Origin: Onishia niordana
Lineage (GTDB): Bacteria; Pseudomonadota; Gammaproteobacteria; Pseudomonadales; Halomonadaceae
DNA: 64,000 bases
Assembly: GCF_004798965.1 (NCBI RefSeq)
Contig: NZ_SDSD01000003.1
Location: 419,454 to 483,453 of the forward strand
Direction of reading: 5' to 3'
This document shows, in pieces, positions 40,424-49,115 of the stretch. The notes under the pieces are model-generated. The model was not told where the DNA came from and made no database searches. It worked only from the letters and a program-made list of their open reading frames with translations. The number at the start of each line of letters is the position of its first letter. Position 1 is the stretch's first letter. The position numbers and the translations under genes were made by a program.

Positions 40424-40988
40424 TGCCAGGAGCCTCCATGGCAGTCTCCATGTCTGGCCACAGTGAGCGGAAGTCGGCCTCCAGCTGCAGGTAGTCGGCT
40501 TCCAACCAAGGCAGCAGTTCGGCAAGCCGATTGGGCCCACTTAGGCGTTGACCGATGCCCGCTATGGCGCGACAGGTGAAGGCGAAATCCGCATAACGAG
40601 TTAGCCAATCCTGCTCGACAAGTACCGGCACCATCGACGCCAACCGGTCAGGGGCTTGCTGGGCATCGAGCAAGCGATAACAGCGCGCGATCAAGACGTG
40701 TTGAGCCGGATCGTCGGCCAGCAAGCGTGAAAGGAAGTGATCCCACACCAGATCGAGAGCGATACCCGCATATCGCCCATGCCCCTTAGGCGCCCTGCTC
40801 CGCGCGGCTAGGGTACAAGGATGGCGATCCACCAAGGCATCGACACGACGGTGATGGCGAATACCACCAGCCACAGCCTGCGGCCAGGCAGCAAGATCGC
40901 TGCCTTTGACGCCATCGGCGATCAAGTTGCCGTACAGGAAATCATCGCTGCCGTGGTGCGCAAGCCAGGCATGAGCCAGAAAATTCAT
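40410..40988 (-). CDS. acpH: Acyl carrier protein phosphodiesterase
   Basis: 192 residues. AcpH removes the phosphopantetheine arm from acyl carrier protein. The start MNFLAHAWLAH, GNLIADGVKGSDL and HHRRVDALVDRHP with DLVWDHFLSR carry the metal-binding His and Asp residues of this HD-like fold. The 3' end overlaps moeA by 14 bp tail to tail. A single copy, not in an operon. Confidence 0.85.
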   Translation of the reverse strand: MNFLAHAWLAHHGSDDFLYGNLIADGVKGSDLAAWPQAVAGGIRHHRRVDALVDRHPCTLAARSRAPKGHGRYAGIALDLVWDHFLSRLLADDPAQHVLIARCYRLLDAQQAPDRLASMVPVLVEQDWLTRYADFAFTCRAIAGIGQRLSGPNRLAELLPWLEADYLQLEADFRSLWPDMETAMEAPGIRLP

Positions 40989-41037
40989 GTCGATGACATC
41001 CTCGCACCTGAGGGCAAGACAGCCACCAGGTCAAGAA

Positions 41038-41391
41038 TCACAGGCAGTTAGCCGGCTTAGGAAGTCCGGCAAGCCGGGCCCCGACCTTCGCCGGGCTATC
41101 CGGGAACAAGCGCATCAGATGCAAGGATTTCCCCTTCTCGGCGCCAAGTGCCAGCCCCACCGACTTGACCAGCGGACGCATCGCTGGCGCCATCTCGTAG
41201 CGAGAATAAAAATCACGCAGCACTTCGATCACCTCCCAGTGATCTTCGGTAAGGATGCGCCCCTCTTCTGCTGCCAATGCTTCGGCGACGGCGGGAGACC
41301 AATCACCCATGTCGACCAGAAACCCTTCCGGGTCCAGGCCAATTTCTCGGTTTTCAATGGATAGATAACGGTATATTTCACTAGAGGCCAT
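41038..41391 (-). CDS. tusE: TusE/DsrC family sulfurtransferase
   Basis: 117 residues. The last-but-one residue C116 (PANCL) is the conserved persulfide-accepting cysteine of TusE/DsrC. EDHWEVIEVLRDFYSRYEMA is typical. I use ATG 41391, which overlaps the tusB stop as TGATG; an upstream TTG is possible. In the Tus relay it passes sulfur from TusBCD to MnmA for 2-thiouridine in tRNA. Confidence 0.9.
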   Translation of the reverse strand: MASSEIYRYLSIENREIGLDPEGFLVDMGDWSPAVAEALAAEEGRILTEDHWEVIEVLRDFYSRYEMAPAMRPLVKSVGLALGAEKGKSLHLMRLFPDSPAKVGARLAGLPKPANCL

Positions 41392-41681
41392 CAGTACCAA
41401 CTCACGGTCTTATTGGCTTCTTCGGTCAGGTCAACGAAGCCCTCGACGTCAATGATAGTCACGTGTTCACCGCAGCGCTCGAGCAAGCCGCGAGAGACCA
41501 GGTCCTCGCGAAGGGCAAAGAGCCGGCCAGCCAGATTCTTGAAAAACAAGGCCTGCGCCGGCAGTCCACCCGATACGCCGTCCTCGATAAGCAGCATCCG
41601 GTCATCAGGACCCATTGCCGCCAACGCATCATCGATGACCCGACTGGTCACTGGCGAGCGATTGAGAAGATGCAGAATCAT
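41391..41681 (-). CDS. tusB: Sulfur relay protein TusB/DsrH
   Basis: 96 residues, a normal length for TusB. MILHLLNRSP at the start and LLIEDGVSGG (about residues 30-39) match the DsrH fold. It forms the TusBCD hexamer. It overlaps the tusE start and follows tusC after about 80 bp. Confidence 0.87.
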   Translation of the reverse strand: MILHLLNRSPVTSRVIDDALAAMGPDDRMLLIEDGVSGGLPAQALFFKNLAGRLFALREDLVSRGLLERCGEHVTIIDVEGFVDLTEEANKTVSWY

Positions 41682-41762
41682 GCGCGGGGCTCTCCACGTA
41701 GCAAGAGATCAAAATAGACAGATACGGCGGCTCATCATGAAAGTTCAGCTTAGGCGACGAGC

Positions 41763-42188
41763 CTAGAAATTAAGGACCAACCGATGGCTTTGAAGCAGCG
41801 ACACAACGCCGTCAGCCTCGACTAGCGTCACCGGTAGCATCAAGTCGTCTGTACAAAGTCCCCGGCTCTTAAGAGCTCGGCCATCGACCATCAACGTATC
41901 GATATCATACATCGCCAGCATGTCGATCACGCCGTGCGTGCCCTTCTGCCCCAGCGGTCCGGCCGTCTGACCGGTCAGCAATGCCAAGACACCTTCTCCG
42001 GCAAACAACAGTGTAACCCTTTGTCCGAACGCGGCGGCTACCAATGCCGTATCGAGGCCTTCACGTAGCCAACTGGAGCCATGGGGGGCATGACGCAGGA
42101 TGACCAGCAGGTCTCCAGCGGTGACGCTATTGTCGACCACACTATCGGGGTCCCTCGCCTCAAGATCATGTGTCTCCTGTCCACTCAT
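41763..42188 (-). CDS. tusC: Sulfur relay protein TusC/DsrF
   Basis: 141 residues. RHAPHGSSWLREGLDTALVA and VTLLFAGEGVLALLTGQ are features of the DsrF/TusC fold. The start is ATG 42188; a GTG at 42191 is also in frame. About 20 residues at the N-terminus are an extension rich in Asp and Glu. It follows tusD after 13 bp and belongs to the TusBCD complex. Confidence 0.86.
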   Translation of the reverse strand: MSGQETHDLEARDPDSVVDNSVTAGDLLVILRHAPHGSSWLREGLDTALVAAAFGQRVTLLFAGEGVLALLTGQTAGPLGQKGTHGVIDMLAMYDIDTLMVDGRALKSRGLCTDDLMLPVTLVEADGVVSLLQSHRLVLNF

Positions 42189-42201
42189 CACGGGGCCTCA
42201 T

Positions 42202-42594
42202 TCATGGGGAAAAGGTGATCAGACGATCGTGGCTGAAACCGGCTTCTACCAACTGTCCAAGTCCCGTCAGCTCGAAGGGTTCCTCCAGGCTATACCCCTC
42301 CTTGCCATGTCGCGCCGCCTCTCGCTGATCAAGGAGGCCACGGCGAAGGCCTGCCGCGATGCATACCAGTAACTCTGTGCCATGCTCGTCATGCAGTAAG
42401 CGCCAGCCATCCCCCAGGTGGGGCTCGTCCTGAGGCGGAGCGCTGAGACGGGCGGCATTATAGACACCGTCATGATAGAAGAACACGGTAGCAAGGCAGT
42501 GACCTCGCTCGATGACGGCCCGTGCGAACCGCAGAGCAGAGTGGGATGCCTGTGAGCTGTAAGGACCGCCTTGGACCAGCAATGCATAACGCAT
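42202..42594 (-). CDS. tusD: Sulfur relay protein TusD/DsrE
   Basis: 130 residues. The persulfide cysteine lies in ELLVCIAAGLRRG (about residue 77), as in E. coli TusD C78. The N-terminal YALLVQGGPYSSQASHSALR is typical of DsrE. It is the first gene of tusDCB-tusE on the minus strand. Confidence 0.9.
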   Translation of the reverse strand: MRYALLVQGGPYSSQASHSALRFARAVIERGHCLATVFFYHDGVYNAARLSAPPQDEPHLGDGWRLLHDEHGTELLVCIAAGLRRGLLDQREAARHGKEGYSLEEPFELTGLGQLVEAGFSHDRLITFSP

Positions 42595-42673
42595 GGTTTT
42601 CTCTCAACACAGGGCGCATTCACGATTCATCGTATGCTCAGAATGTAGGCGCTAATGAGTCAGCCAGAAACGA

Positions 42674-42702
42674 CTTGGCCCCGCCATAGCGGCGGGGCCA
42701 AG
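42674..42702 (-). terminator. Terminator hairpin after yccA
   Basis: Perfect 12-bp stem CTTGGCCCCGCC (42674-42685) and GGCGGGGCCAAG (42691-42702) with a 5-nt loop. On the minus strand it follows the yccA stop by 21 bp. The T tract is short. Confidence 0.75.
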
Positions 42703-42722
42703 AAAGGGTCTACCTACCGAGT

Positions 42723-43391
42723 TCAGTCACTGCTCATGATGCCGAGAATCGACAGCAGGCTGATGAACAGATTGTAGATCGATACGTACAACGTGATAGT
42801 GGCGAGAATGTAGTTGGTCTCACCGCTACGATGAACAATCTCGCTGGTCTGATAGAGAATCGCCGCTGAAGAGAACAGAACGAAGCCAGCGGAAACGGCC
42901 AGCGACAGCGCCGGAATTTGCAGGAAGATGCCGGCCACCATGGCCAGGATCAACACAATGGCACCAGCAGTCAGGAAGTTCGCCAAGAAACCGAAGTCTT
43001 TCTTGGTAATCAACGAAACGGCGGATAGACCAATGAAGGTTGCACCCGTCATGGCGAGGGCATTCATGATCAATGCCGGGCCATTAGGCAGTGTTAGGTA
43101 AGCGCTTAGGATTGGACCCAGCGTGAAGCCCATGAAGCCGGTGAAGGCGAAGGTCGATAGCAGACCCAAGGCCGAGTTGGCGGTTTTGTGCACCAGGAAC
43201 ATCAGTCCGTAGGCACCAATGAAGAACACTAGAATGTTCATCTGCTGAACGCCCATGACGACGGCAGCGCCTGCGGTAAGAGCAGAGAACAGCAGTGTCA
43301 TGGCCAACAGCGCGTAAGTGTTACGCAGCACCTTGTTGGTGCTGAGGGCACTCTCATGGCGTTGTGTTACCTGCGTGTCTTGATAAGCCAT
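42723..43391 (-). CDS. yccA: Bax inhibitor-1/YccA family membrane protein
   Basis: 222 residues with about seven helices from residue 25 onward. SILGIMSSD at the C-terminus carries the paired acidic region of the family, and GFTLGPILSAYLTLP is a hallmark. YccA interacts with the FtsH protease in E. coli. ATG 43391 is chosen because GGAG lies 8 nt upstream. It appears monocistronic. Confidence 0.88.
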   Translation of the reverse strand: MAYQDTQVTQRHESALSTNKVLRNTYALLAMTLLFSALTAGAAVVMGVQQMNILVFFIGAYGLMFLVHKTANSALGLLSTFAFTGFMGFTLGPILSAYLTLPNGPALIMNALAMTGATFIGLSAVSLITKKDFGFLANFLTAGAIVLILAMVAGIFLQIPALSLAVSAGFVLFSSAAILYQTSEIVHRSGETNYILATITLYVSIYNLFISLLSILGIMSSD

Positions 43392-43667
43392 CTGTCGATG
43401 CTCCATTTGTTAATGATCATACCTTCGACCAAGGATGCCGTGTCAGAGTTCTCGACGCAAGAACATAACGTTGGCCGTGGCGTGGAGATTCAACGCCACG
43501 CCATGACCGCCAACTGTCTATTTTCCAGACGACTTTCCTATTCGGATCCTCTGAGCGCGGGGATAGAATGCGGCATGACAGGTACCACTGACGCTATTCG
43601 ACGACACCTCGTGACTCGAGGTAGCGATGGATATACTGGCCTATCAAACATGCAGGAGGAGACAGAC

Positions 43668-44201
43668 ATGCGGTGGAGCAGCTTAATCGCAATACTCGCG
43701 CTAATGCTTGCAGGCTGTCAGATAGCCCCGCAGTGGCCAACTTCTCAGCAGGGTGATCCCACCGTCGAGGAGCTGCCCCCGCCCGATAAGCAGCAGCAGG
43801 ATGGCCGCGTGCCCAGGCAGGTGAGTTTCCCCGCACAGGAATACGCCGCTCTCGAAAAGACGGGGAATGCAAGCATTCGGGGCCGACTCTACCAGCACGA
43901 CAAAAGCGGCAATCCAGTCCCCGGGACCGGTGAGACCATATCCATCGCACCGATTACCACCTACTCGGCGGAGGCCGCAGAGGTTGCTCTATCCGGTCGT
44001 GCCATCGCCCCAGCCGACCCTCGTGCCAGGGAATACACGCACTATGCGCGTACCGATGCCAACGGTTATTTCGTCGCCAATGGCTTACCTGCCGGAGACT
44101 ATTACGTCGCCGGCCGCGTCAGCGAGCTTAATGGCACTCCCATCATTAATCAGGTAAGCGTCCGACGCGGTCAAACTGTTTCGGTGACCCTCAAGCGGTG
44201 A
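43668..44201 (+). CDS. Putative outer-membrane lipoprotein with carboxypeptidase-regulatory-like fold
   Basis: 177 residues. The signal ends in the lipobox LMLAGC, and Q follows the cysteine, so sorting to the outer membrane is likely. A region of Pro, Gln and Asp (26-50) links to a beta-rich domain with GNASIRGRLYQHDKSGNPVP and RTDANGYFVANGLPAGDYYV, the pattern of a carboxypeptidase regulatory-like or transthyretin-like fold. AGGAGGA precedes ATG 43668. I cannot name the family. Confidence 0.7.
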   Translation: MRWSSLIAILALMLAGCQIAPQWPTSQQGDPTVEELPPPDKQQQDGRVPRQVSFPAQEYAALEKTGNASIRGRLYQHDKSGNPVPGTGETISIAPITTYSAEAAEVALSGRAIAPADPRAREYTHYARTDANGYFVANGLPAGDYYVAGRVSELNGTPIINQVSVRRGQTVSVTLKR

Positions 44202-44217
44202 CTCTCAAGCGATAGCT

Positions 44218-45201
44218 TCAGCGATTGACGTCCACCACGGTACGCCCGCGCACCTTGCCCTCGATCAGCTGAGCCGCCGTATCGATGGATTCTTCGAGGC
44301 CGATCTCGTGAGCGATCTCGTCGAGCATGTCGGTGTTCAGGGTATCGGCGAGGCGTTGCCAGGCCGCCAGACGATCCTCGCGCGGGCGCATCACGCTGTC
44401 GATGCCGGCAAGGGTCACGCCACGCAATATGAAGGGAGCAACAGTCGAGGGAAAGTCCATGCCCTGCGCCAGCCCACAGGCCGCAACCACCCCACCATAA
44501 CGCGTACCGGCGCAGACATTGGCCAGTGTGTGACTACCGGCTGAATCAATGGCGCCGGCCCAGCGCTCCTTAGCGAGGGGCTTGCCCTTCTCGGTGAGCT
44601 CGGCCCGATCGAGGATCTCGGCCGCCCCCAGCCGCTTGAGGTAGTCCGCTTCCTCAGGCCGCCCGGTCGAGGCAAGAACGGTATAGCCAAGGGTGGCCAA
44701 CAAGGCGATCGAGAAGCTACCGACCCCGCCGTTGGCGCCCGTCACCAGCACCGGTCCCGAGGCGGGCGTCAGGCCGTGGCGCTCAAGTGCCATCACCGAC
44801 AGCATGGCGGTGTAGCCCGCTGTGCCAATGGCCATGGCCTGCTTGGCCGAGAACGTCTCTGGCAGCGGGATCAGCCAGTCAGCCTTGAGGCGTGCCTTCT
44901 GGGCAAGCCCGCCCCAATGCCCTTCACCAACGCCCCAGCCGTTGAGCAGCACCCGATCCCCGGCCTGGAAACGGTCGGAATCGCTGGACTCGACGGTTCC
45001 GGCCAGGTCGATCCCCGGCACCATGGGGAAGCGGCGCACGACCGGTCCCTTGCCGGTAATGGCCAGGGCATCCTTATAGTTGAGCGTGCTGTATTCCACC
45101 CGCACGGTCACCTCACCATCCGGTAACTGTGAGTCATTCAGTTCCGTCAGTCCGGCACGGTAACCCGCATCGTCTTTCTCAATCAGAATGGCCTTGAACA
45201 T
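44218..45201 (-). CDS. acuI: Acrylyl-CoA reductase (AcuI/YhdH type) zinc-free MDR oxidoreductase
   Basis: 327 residues. A medium-chain reductase: [20 protein letters not shown] (about residues 39-58) and the NADPH site [18 protein letters not shown] (about 150-167) are typical of AcuI/YhdH. It reduces acryloyl-CoA to propionyl-CoA, which removes a toxic product of DMSP or acrylate. The TetR regulator just upstream and the operator in this gene's leader support this assignment. GGAG lies before the ATG. Confidence 0.85.
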   Translation of the reverse strand: MFKAILIEKDDAGYRAGLTELNDSQLPDGEVTVRVEYSTLNYKDALAITGKGPVVRRFPMVPGIDLAGTVESSDSDRFQAGDRVLLNGWGVGEGHWGGLAQKARLKADWLIPLPETFSAKQAMAIGTAGYTAMLSVMALERHGLTPASGPVLVTGANGGVGSFSIALLATLGYTVLASTGRPEEADYLKRLGAAEILDRAELTEKGKPLAKERWAGAIDSAGSHTLANVCAGTRYGGVVAACGLAQGMDFPSTVAPFILRGVTLAGIDSVMRPREDRLAAWQRLADTLNTDMLDEIAHEIGLEESIDTAAQLIEGKVRGRTVVDVNR

Positions 45202-45212
45202 CGTTACTCCTT

Positions 45213-45229
45213 TTAGACCGATCGTCTAA
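45213..45229. promoter_or_regulatory. TetR-type operator at acuI
   Basis: TTAGAC (45213-45218), a 5-nt centre, GTCTAA (45224-45229), located 12 bp upstream of the acuI start. It matches the second copy upstream of the tetR gene and resembles the TAGACC-type site of NemR-like regulators. Confidence 0.7.
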
Positions 45230-45263
45230 TACTGGATAAAAAATTTCCTTCATGGCGCCGGCG

Positions 45264-45905
45264 TTATTCACGTTGGCGAGGTAGACCTGCCAGATAGCCG
45301 GTCACAAAGGTATCAAGGGGGGTTGGCGCCTCTTGCAGCTTGGCACGCATCACAGCCCCTTCCCAGCCGATCCAGAAATAGTCGGCCAAGGCGTCACAAT
45401 CCGCGTCGGGACTCAGCACACCTAGGGCTTGTGCCTCAACCAGGCATTGTGCGAGCCGCTGCTGCCAGTCCCCCAGCACCTGCTCGAGCGCGGCTCGGTA
45501 GCTTTCCGGTAACAAGCCGACCTCTTGACCCAGATTGCCTACCAGACAACCCCGCTGGAAACCATGACGGGCCATGCCGTTCTTGGCATCAGTGGCAAAC
45601 GCCTCGATACGTGACAACGGCGGCAACGTTTCATCAAGCAAGTAATGGTCGAGTTTGCGAGCAAAATAGGCGGCATACTGCTCAAGCACGGCACGCCCGA
45701 ATGCTTCCTTGCTCGTGAAGTAATGATAGAAGGAGCCTTTAGGGACGCCAACGCGCTTGAGAATACCGTCGATACCGGCCGCACTGAAGCCCTGCTCGGT
45801 GAGCACCTCCAGACCGCTACGAATGAGAGCTGCCCTGGTATCCGGGTTTTCCCGCGCGACGTTGGGCGGTCTTCCACGGCGGCGTATGCTTGGTGTTTGC
45901 GTCAT
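45264..45905 (-). CDS. acuR: TetR/AcrR family regulator (AcuR/NemR-like)
   Basis: 213 residues. The helix-turn-helix is at residues 20-65 (ALIRSGLEVLTEQGFSAAGI, GVPKGSFYHYFTSKEAFGRA). The ligand domain has a cysteine in GCLVGNLGQEVG, as in electrophile-sensing NemR/AcuR proteins. ATG 45905 is chosen by family start MTQTP. It is transcribed ahead of acuI, and the same operator occurs at both genes. It probably represses acuI and itself until acrylate or another electrophile appears. Confidence 0.82.
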   Translation of the reverse strand: MTQTPSIRRRGRPPNVARENPDTRAALIRSGLEVLTEQGFSAAGIDGILKRVGVPKGSFYHYFTSKEAFGRAVLEQYAAYFARKLDHYLLDETLPPLSRIEAFATDAKNGMARHGFQRGCLVGNLGQEVGLLPESYRAALEQVLGDWQQRLAQCLVEAQALGVLSPDADCDALADYFWIGWEGAVMRAKLQEAPTPLDTFVTGYLAGLPRQRE

Positions 45906-45915
45906 GGAGAATAAT

Positions 45916-45932
45916 TTAGACCAGCCGTCTAT
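45916..45932. promoter_or_regulatory. TetR-type operator at the regulator gene
   Basis: TTAGAC (45916-45921), a 5-nt centre CAGCC, GTCTAT (45927-45932), only 10 bp upstream of the tetR start. It is the same motif as at acuI with one base changed. Confidence 0.65.
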
Positions 45933-46010
45933 AAATAACAAGCCAGTGAATATTGATCGCAAGCGGCTTACCTCACCTGCGTCTCATGCCACTAAAAGCG
46001 GCGCAGGTGT

Positions 46011-49000
46011 TTACGCTGAAGCAAGCGTCGCCCGCCACTGTTCAAGATAAGAGAGCAAGGCCGGGACCACCGCCAGCACCAGCAGCGTCGAGAAGCCCAG
46101 ACCAAAGGCGATGGACACCGCCATGGGAATCAGGAATTGCGCCTGCAGCGAGGTCTCGAAAAGAAGCGGTAACAGGCCGCCGATGGTAGTCAACGACGTC
46201 AGCAGTACTGCTCTCACGCGCTGCACAGCGGCCTCAACCAACGCCGCATTAATATCAAGGCCCTTGTCTCGCTGCTGGCGGTAGAAGCTCACCAGAATAA
46301 TGGCGCTATTGACCACAATGCCGGAAAGGCCAAACAGCCCGAACAACGACAATATCGTGAGATCGATGCCCAGCGCCCAGTGCCCCAGCAGCGCCCCCAC
46401 CAGCGCAAAAGGAATAATCGCCATCACGATCAGCGGCAGGCTCCAGGAGGCGAATACCCAGGCCAGTACCACGAACATCAGCCCCAGCCCCATGATCAGG
46501 CCGGTACGCATATCACCGAGCGTATCGCGCTGATCAGCGGAGCGGCCCTCGAAGCTATAACGAAGGCGGTGCTCCTGTGCCAGCTGAGGCAATACCTGGG
46601 CTTCGAGGCTTGCCAGCACCTTGTCGCTTGAGGTGACAGCCTGATTGAGTACGGCGGTCACCTCGACCGCAAGCTGGCCATCGGCATGACGCAGCGCCTC
46701 GAAACCCTGACGGTACGACATATCCATCACCTGCTCGAGGGGCACGAAGCGTCCATCATCGAGGCGGATCGGCAGGCGAGATAAGGTACTCAACTGTTCA
46801 CGCTCTACCCGAGGCAGCAGAACCCTCACCTCGATCTCATCGGCACCATCCTGAAATTTCTGGACCAGGCGGCCATCGAAGGCCGCGCGCAGCTGGCGCC
46901 CCAGTGACTCTGTGGTCAGACCCAGCGCCTCACCACGATGACTCAGTGAATAGATCAGTTGCTCACGGCCCCAGGGCATGTCGTCGTTGGTATCGAGGAC
47001 ACCGGGCAGGTTACCTAGCGATGCGGCAAGGGACGTGGCCGCCTGCTTGAGCTCCGTTGCATCGTTGCCGGTCAGGCGAATATTGACGTCTTCCCCCGGC
47101 GGCCCCGCGCGTCGTTCGCTGATACTCAGGTTATCCAGCCCTGGCGGAAGCTCAATGCGCTCGCGCCAGGCGGCAATGAACTGGCTATTGCGCACCTCCC
47201 GGCCATCCGGAGACACCAGCTCAAGGCGCATCGCGCCGACCTGATCGCCTGTACGACTCCCGCCACCATCATCAAGACTACTGCCGTGCAGCGTGACGGC
47301 ATGCAAGACCAGCGGCTGATCAAAGCTCTGTTCGGTCTCATCCAGCGTCGCTTCCAGATGATCCATGAAACGGTCCACGCGTTCTCGCTCAGTCCCTGAG
47401 ACAAAACTGGCATTGGCATAAAGAATGCTGGATTCCGGCGTCGGGAAGAATTCGAAGCTGATCCGGCCACCGACCAAGAGGCCCACCGTGACAAGCACCA
47501 AGGCTACTCCGGAGGCGATAGTCCCCGCACGGTAGCGCAAGGTCAGGACAGAGAAAGCGCGAAAAGGCCCTTCACGGAAGCGTTCGAAGCCTTTATCGAA
47601 GCGCTCACGCAATCGCGTGACGGGGTGTGGCCGTCGGCCCACAGGGGCCGGCTGGAAGGCATGGCGCAAATGCGCCGGCAACACGATGAAACACTCAATC
47701 AATGAGGCGATCAGCACGCAAATCATCACCAGCGGAATATCAACGAGAATGTTGCCGATCACGCCACCGACAACCAACAACGGCATGAAAGCCGCCACAG
47801 TGGTCAAGGACGAGGCCAGCACCGGCCAGACCATGCGCTTTGCCGCCCCCTCCGAGGCGAGATGAGAGGCCTCGCCGAGCCGGTAATGCGCATCCGCATC
47901 CTCACCGACCACGATGGCATCATCGACGATGACCCCTAACGCCATGATCAGCGCAAACAGCGATATCATGTTGATCGACCCGCCGATCCCCCACAGCACG
48001 GCCAATGCCGCTAGAAAGGCGGTCGGAATGCCTATAGCGACCCACAAGGCCACCCGACCGGGCAAAAACAAATACAACAGCACCATCACCAGCAACAGAC
48101 CGCCCAACCCATTGCCGACCAGCAGAGAGATGCGGTCGTCGATTAACTGCCAGCTCTCGTCATAGGTCTCAAGGGTAACTGACGGCGGCAGGGTTGGCCG
48201 GGTCTTGGCCAACCACTCCTCGAGTACCTGGGCCGCTTCCAGCGAGTTACCGTTCTCGGCACGCTGCAACAACAGCTCGACCGCTCGCGAACCCGACCGC
48301 GTCAGCGTGGTTTGCCCGTCCTGAGGCTCCTGGCGCAGCGTGGCAATATCGCCCAGGCGCAGCTGTGTCTGTTGATTGGCGATGACAGGGAGTTCGGCAA
48401 AGGCTTGGGGGTCACGTCGCTGCTCGATCGACCTCAACTCTCGGGTACTGTCCTGTTGCCCCATGAGACCCGCGGGCAGATCACGGGACAGCCCCTGCAC
48501 GCGATCAGCGATCTGATCGAGACTAAGTCCAAGGGCCATGAGTCGCTCGGCTGGCACCTCGATACTGATCTGTTGCTCCGGCAAGCCATTGATTTGTACT
48601 CGGTCGATACCGGCTTGCAGCAACTCGTTTTCAAAGCGATGGGCGAGCCGGCGCAGTTCCGCCGGCGCCAGATCGCCATGGATCAGCAGTCTGGCGATCG
48701 GATCATAACGGGCGACCCGAATCACTTGGGGTTCTTCGGCATCGTCGGGCAGGTTGGTAAACTCATCGACCTGCTGGCTAACATCATCCAGCGCAATGAT
48801 GGGATCAACGCCTTCGTTGAACTCGAGCGTCAGACTCGAGATCCCCTGAGCCGAGGTCGACGTCATGCGTTTGAGGCCATCCACACTCTTGATCCGCTGT
48901 TCAAGCGGGACGGTGATGCCCTCCTCCACGTCTTCCGCAGATGCACCGCTCCAGACGACCCGCACGCTGATCACGTCCAGCTCAAACGTCGGGAAAAACT

Positions 49001-49115
49001 GAATGTTCATGCGCAGCAGCGCCAGCGAACCGCCAAGTAGCATCATCAGCATGATGAGATTGGCCGCCACCTTGTGGTGGACGAAGAAACCGATGATGCC
49101 GCGACGCTCACTCAA
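46011..49115 (-). CDS. RND family efflux pump, inner-membrane permease
   Basis: 1034 residues. RND architecture: first helix at about 12-30, periplasmic loop, helices about 335-490, second large loop, and C-terminal helices about 860-1020. The proton-relay aspartates lie in the fourth helix region ALIMALGVIVDDAIVVGEDA (about residues 390-410). It is of the AcrB/MexF-like hydrophobe/amphiphile group, but substrate cannot be told. The gene overlaps the adaptor gene by 4 bp, and no outer-membrane channel gene is in the window, so a TolC elsewhere is implied. Confidence 0.9.
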   Translation of the reverse strand: MSERRGIIGFFVHHKVAANLIMLMMLLGGSLALLRMNIQFFPTFELDVISVRVVWSGASAEDVEEGITVPLEQRIKSVDGLKRMTSTSAQGISSLTLEFNEGVDPIIALDDVSQQVDEFTNLPDDAEEPQVIRVARYDPIARLLIHGDLAPAELRRLAHRFENELLQAGIDRVQINGLPEQQISIEVPAERLMALGLSLDQIADRVQGLSRDLPAGLMGQQDSTRELRSIEQRRDPQAFAELPVIANQQTQLRLGDIATLRQEPQDGQTTLTRSGSRAVELLLQRAENGNSLEAAQVLEEWLAKTRPTLPPSVTLETYDESWQLIDDRISLLVGNGLGGLLLVMVLLYLFLPGRVALWVAIGIPTAFLAALAVLWGIGGSINMISLFALIMALGVIVDDAIVVGEDADAHYRLGEASHLASEGAAKRMVWPVLASSLTTVAAFMPLLVVGGVIGNILVDIPLVMICVLIASLIECFIVLPAHLRHAFQPAPVGRRPHPVTRLRERFDKGFERFREGPFRAFSVLTLRYRAGTIASGVALVLVTVGLLVGGRISFEFFPTPESSILYANASFVSGTERERVDRFMDHLEATLDETEQSFDQPLVLHAVTLHGSSLDDGGGSRTGDQVGAMRLELVSPDGREVRNSQFIAAWRERIELPPGLDNLSISERRAGPPGEDVNIRLTGNDATELKQAATSLAASLGNLPGVLDTNDDMPWGREQLIYSLSHRGEALGLTTESLGRQLRAAFDGRLVQKFQDGADEIEVRVLLPRVEREQLSTLSRLPIRLDDGRFVPLEQVMDMSYRQGFEALRHADGQLAVEVTAVLNQAVTSSDKVLASLEAQVLPQLAQEHRLRYSFEGRSADQRDTLGDMRTGLIMGLGLMFVVLAWVFASWSLPLIVMAIIPFALVGALLGHWALGIDLTILSLFGLFGLSGIVVNSAIILVSFYRQQRDKGLDINAALVEAAVQRVRAVLLTSLTTIGGLLPLLFETSLQAQFLIPMAVSIAFGLGFSTLLVLAVVPALLSYLEQWRATLASA

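Noticed and set aside
45974..46009. CACCTGCG/CGCAGGTG hairpin near the RND permease stop
   Set aside because: The loop is 20 nt, and the hairpin lies at the stop of the RND gene with no good T tract; not strong enough to list as a terminator.
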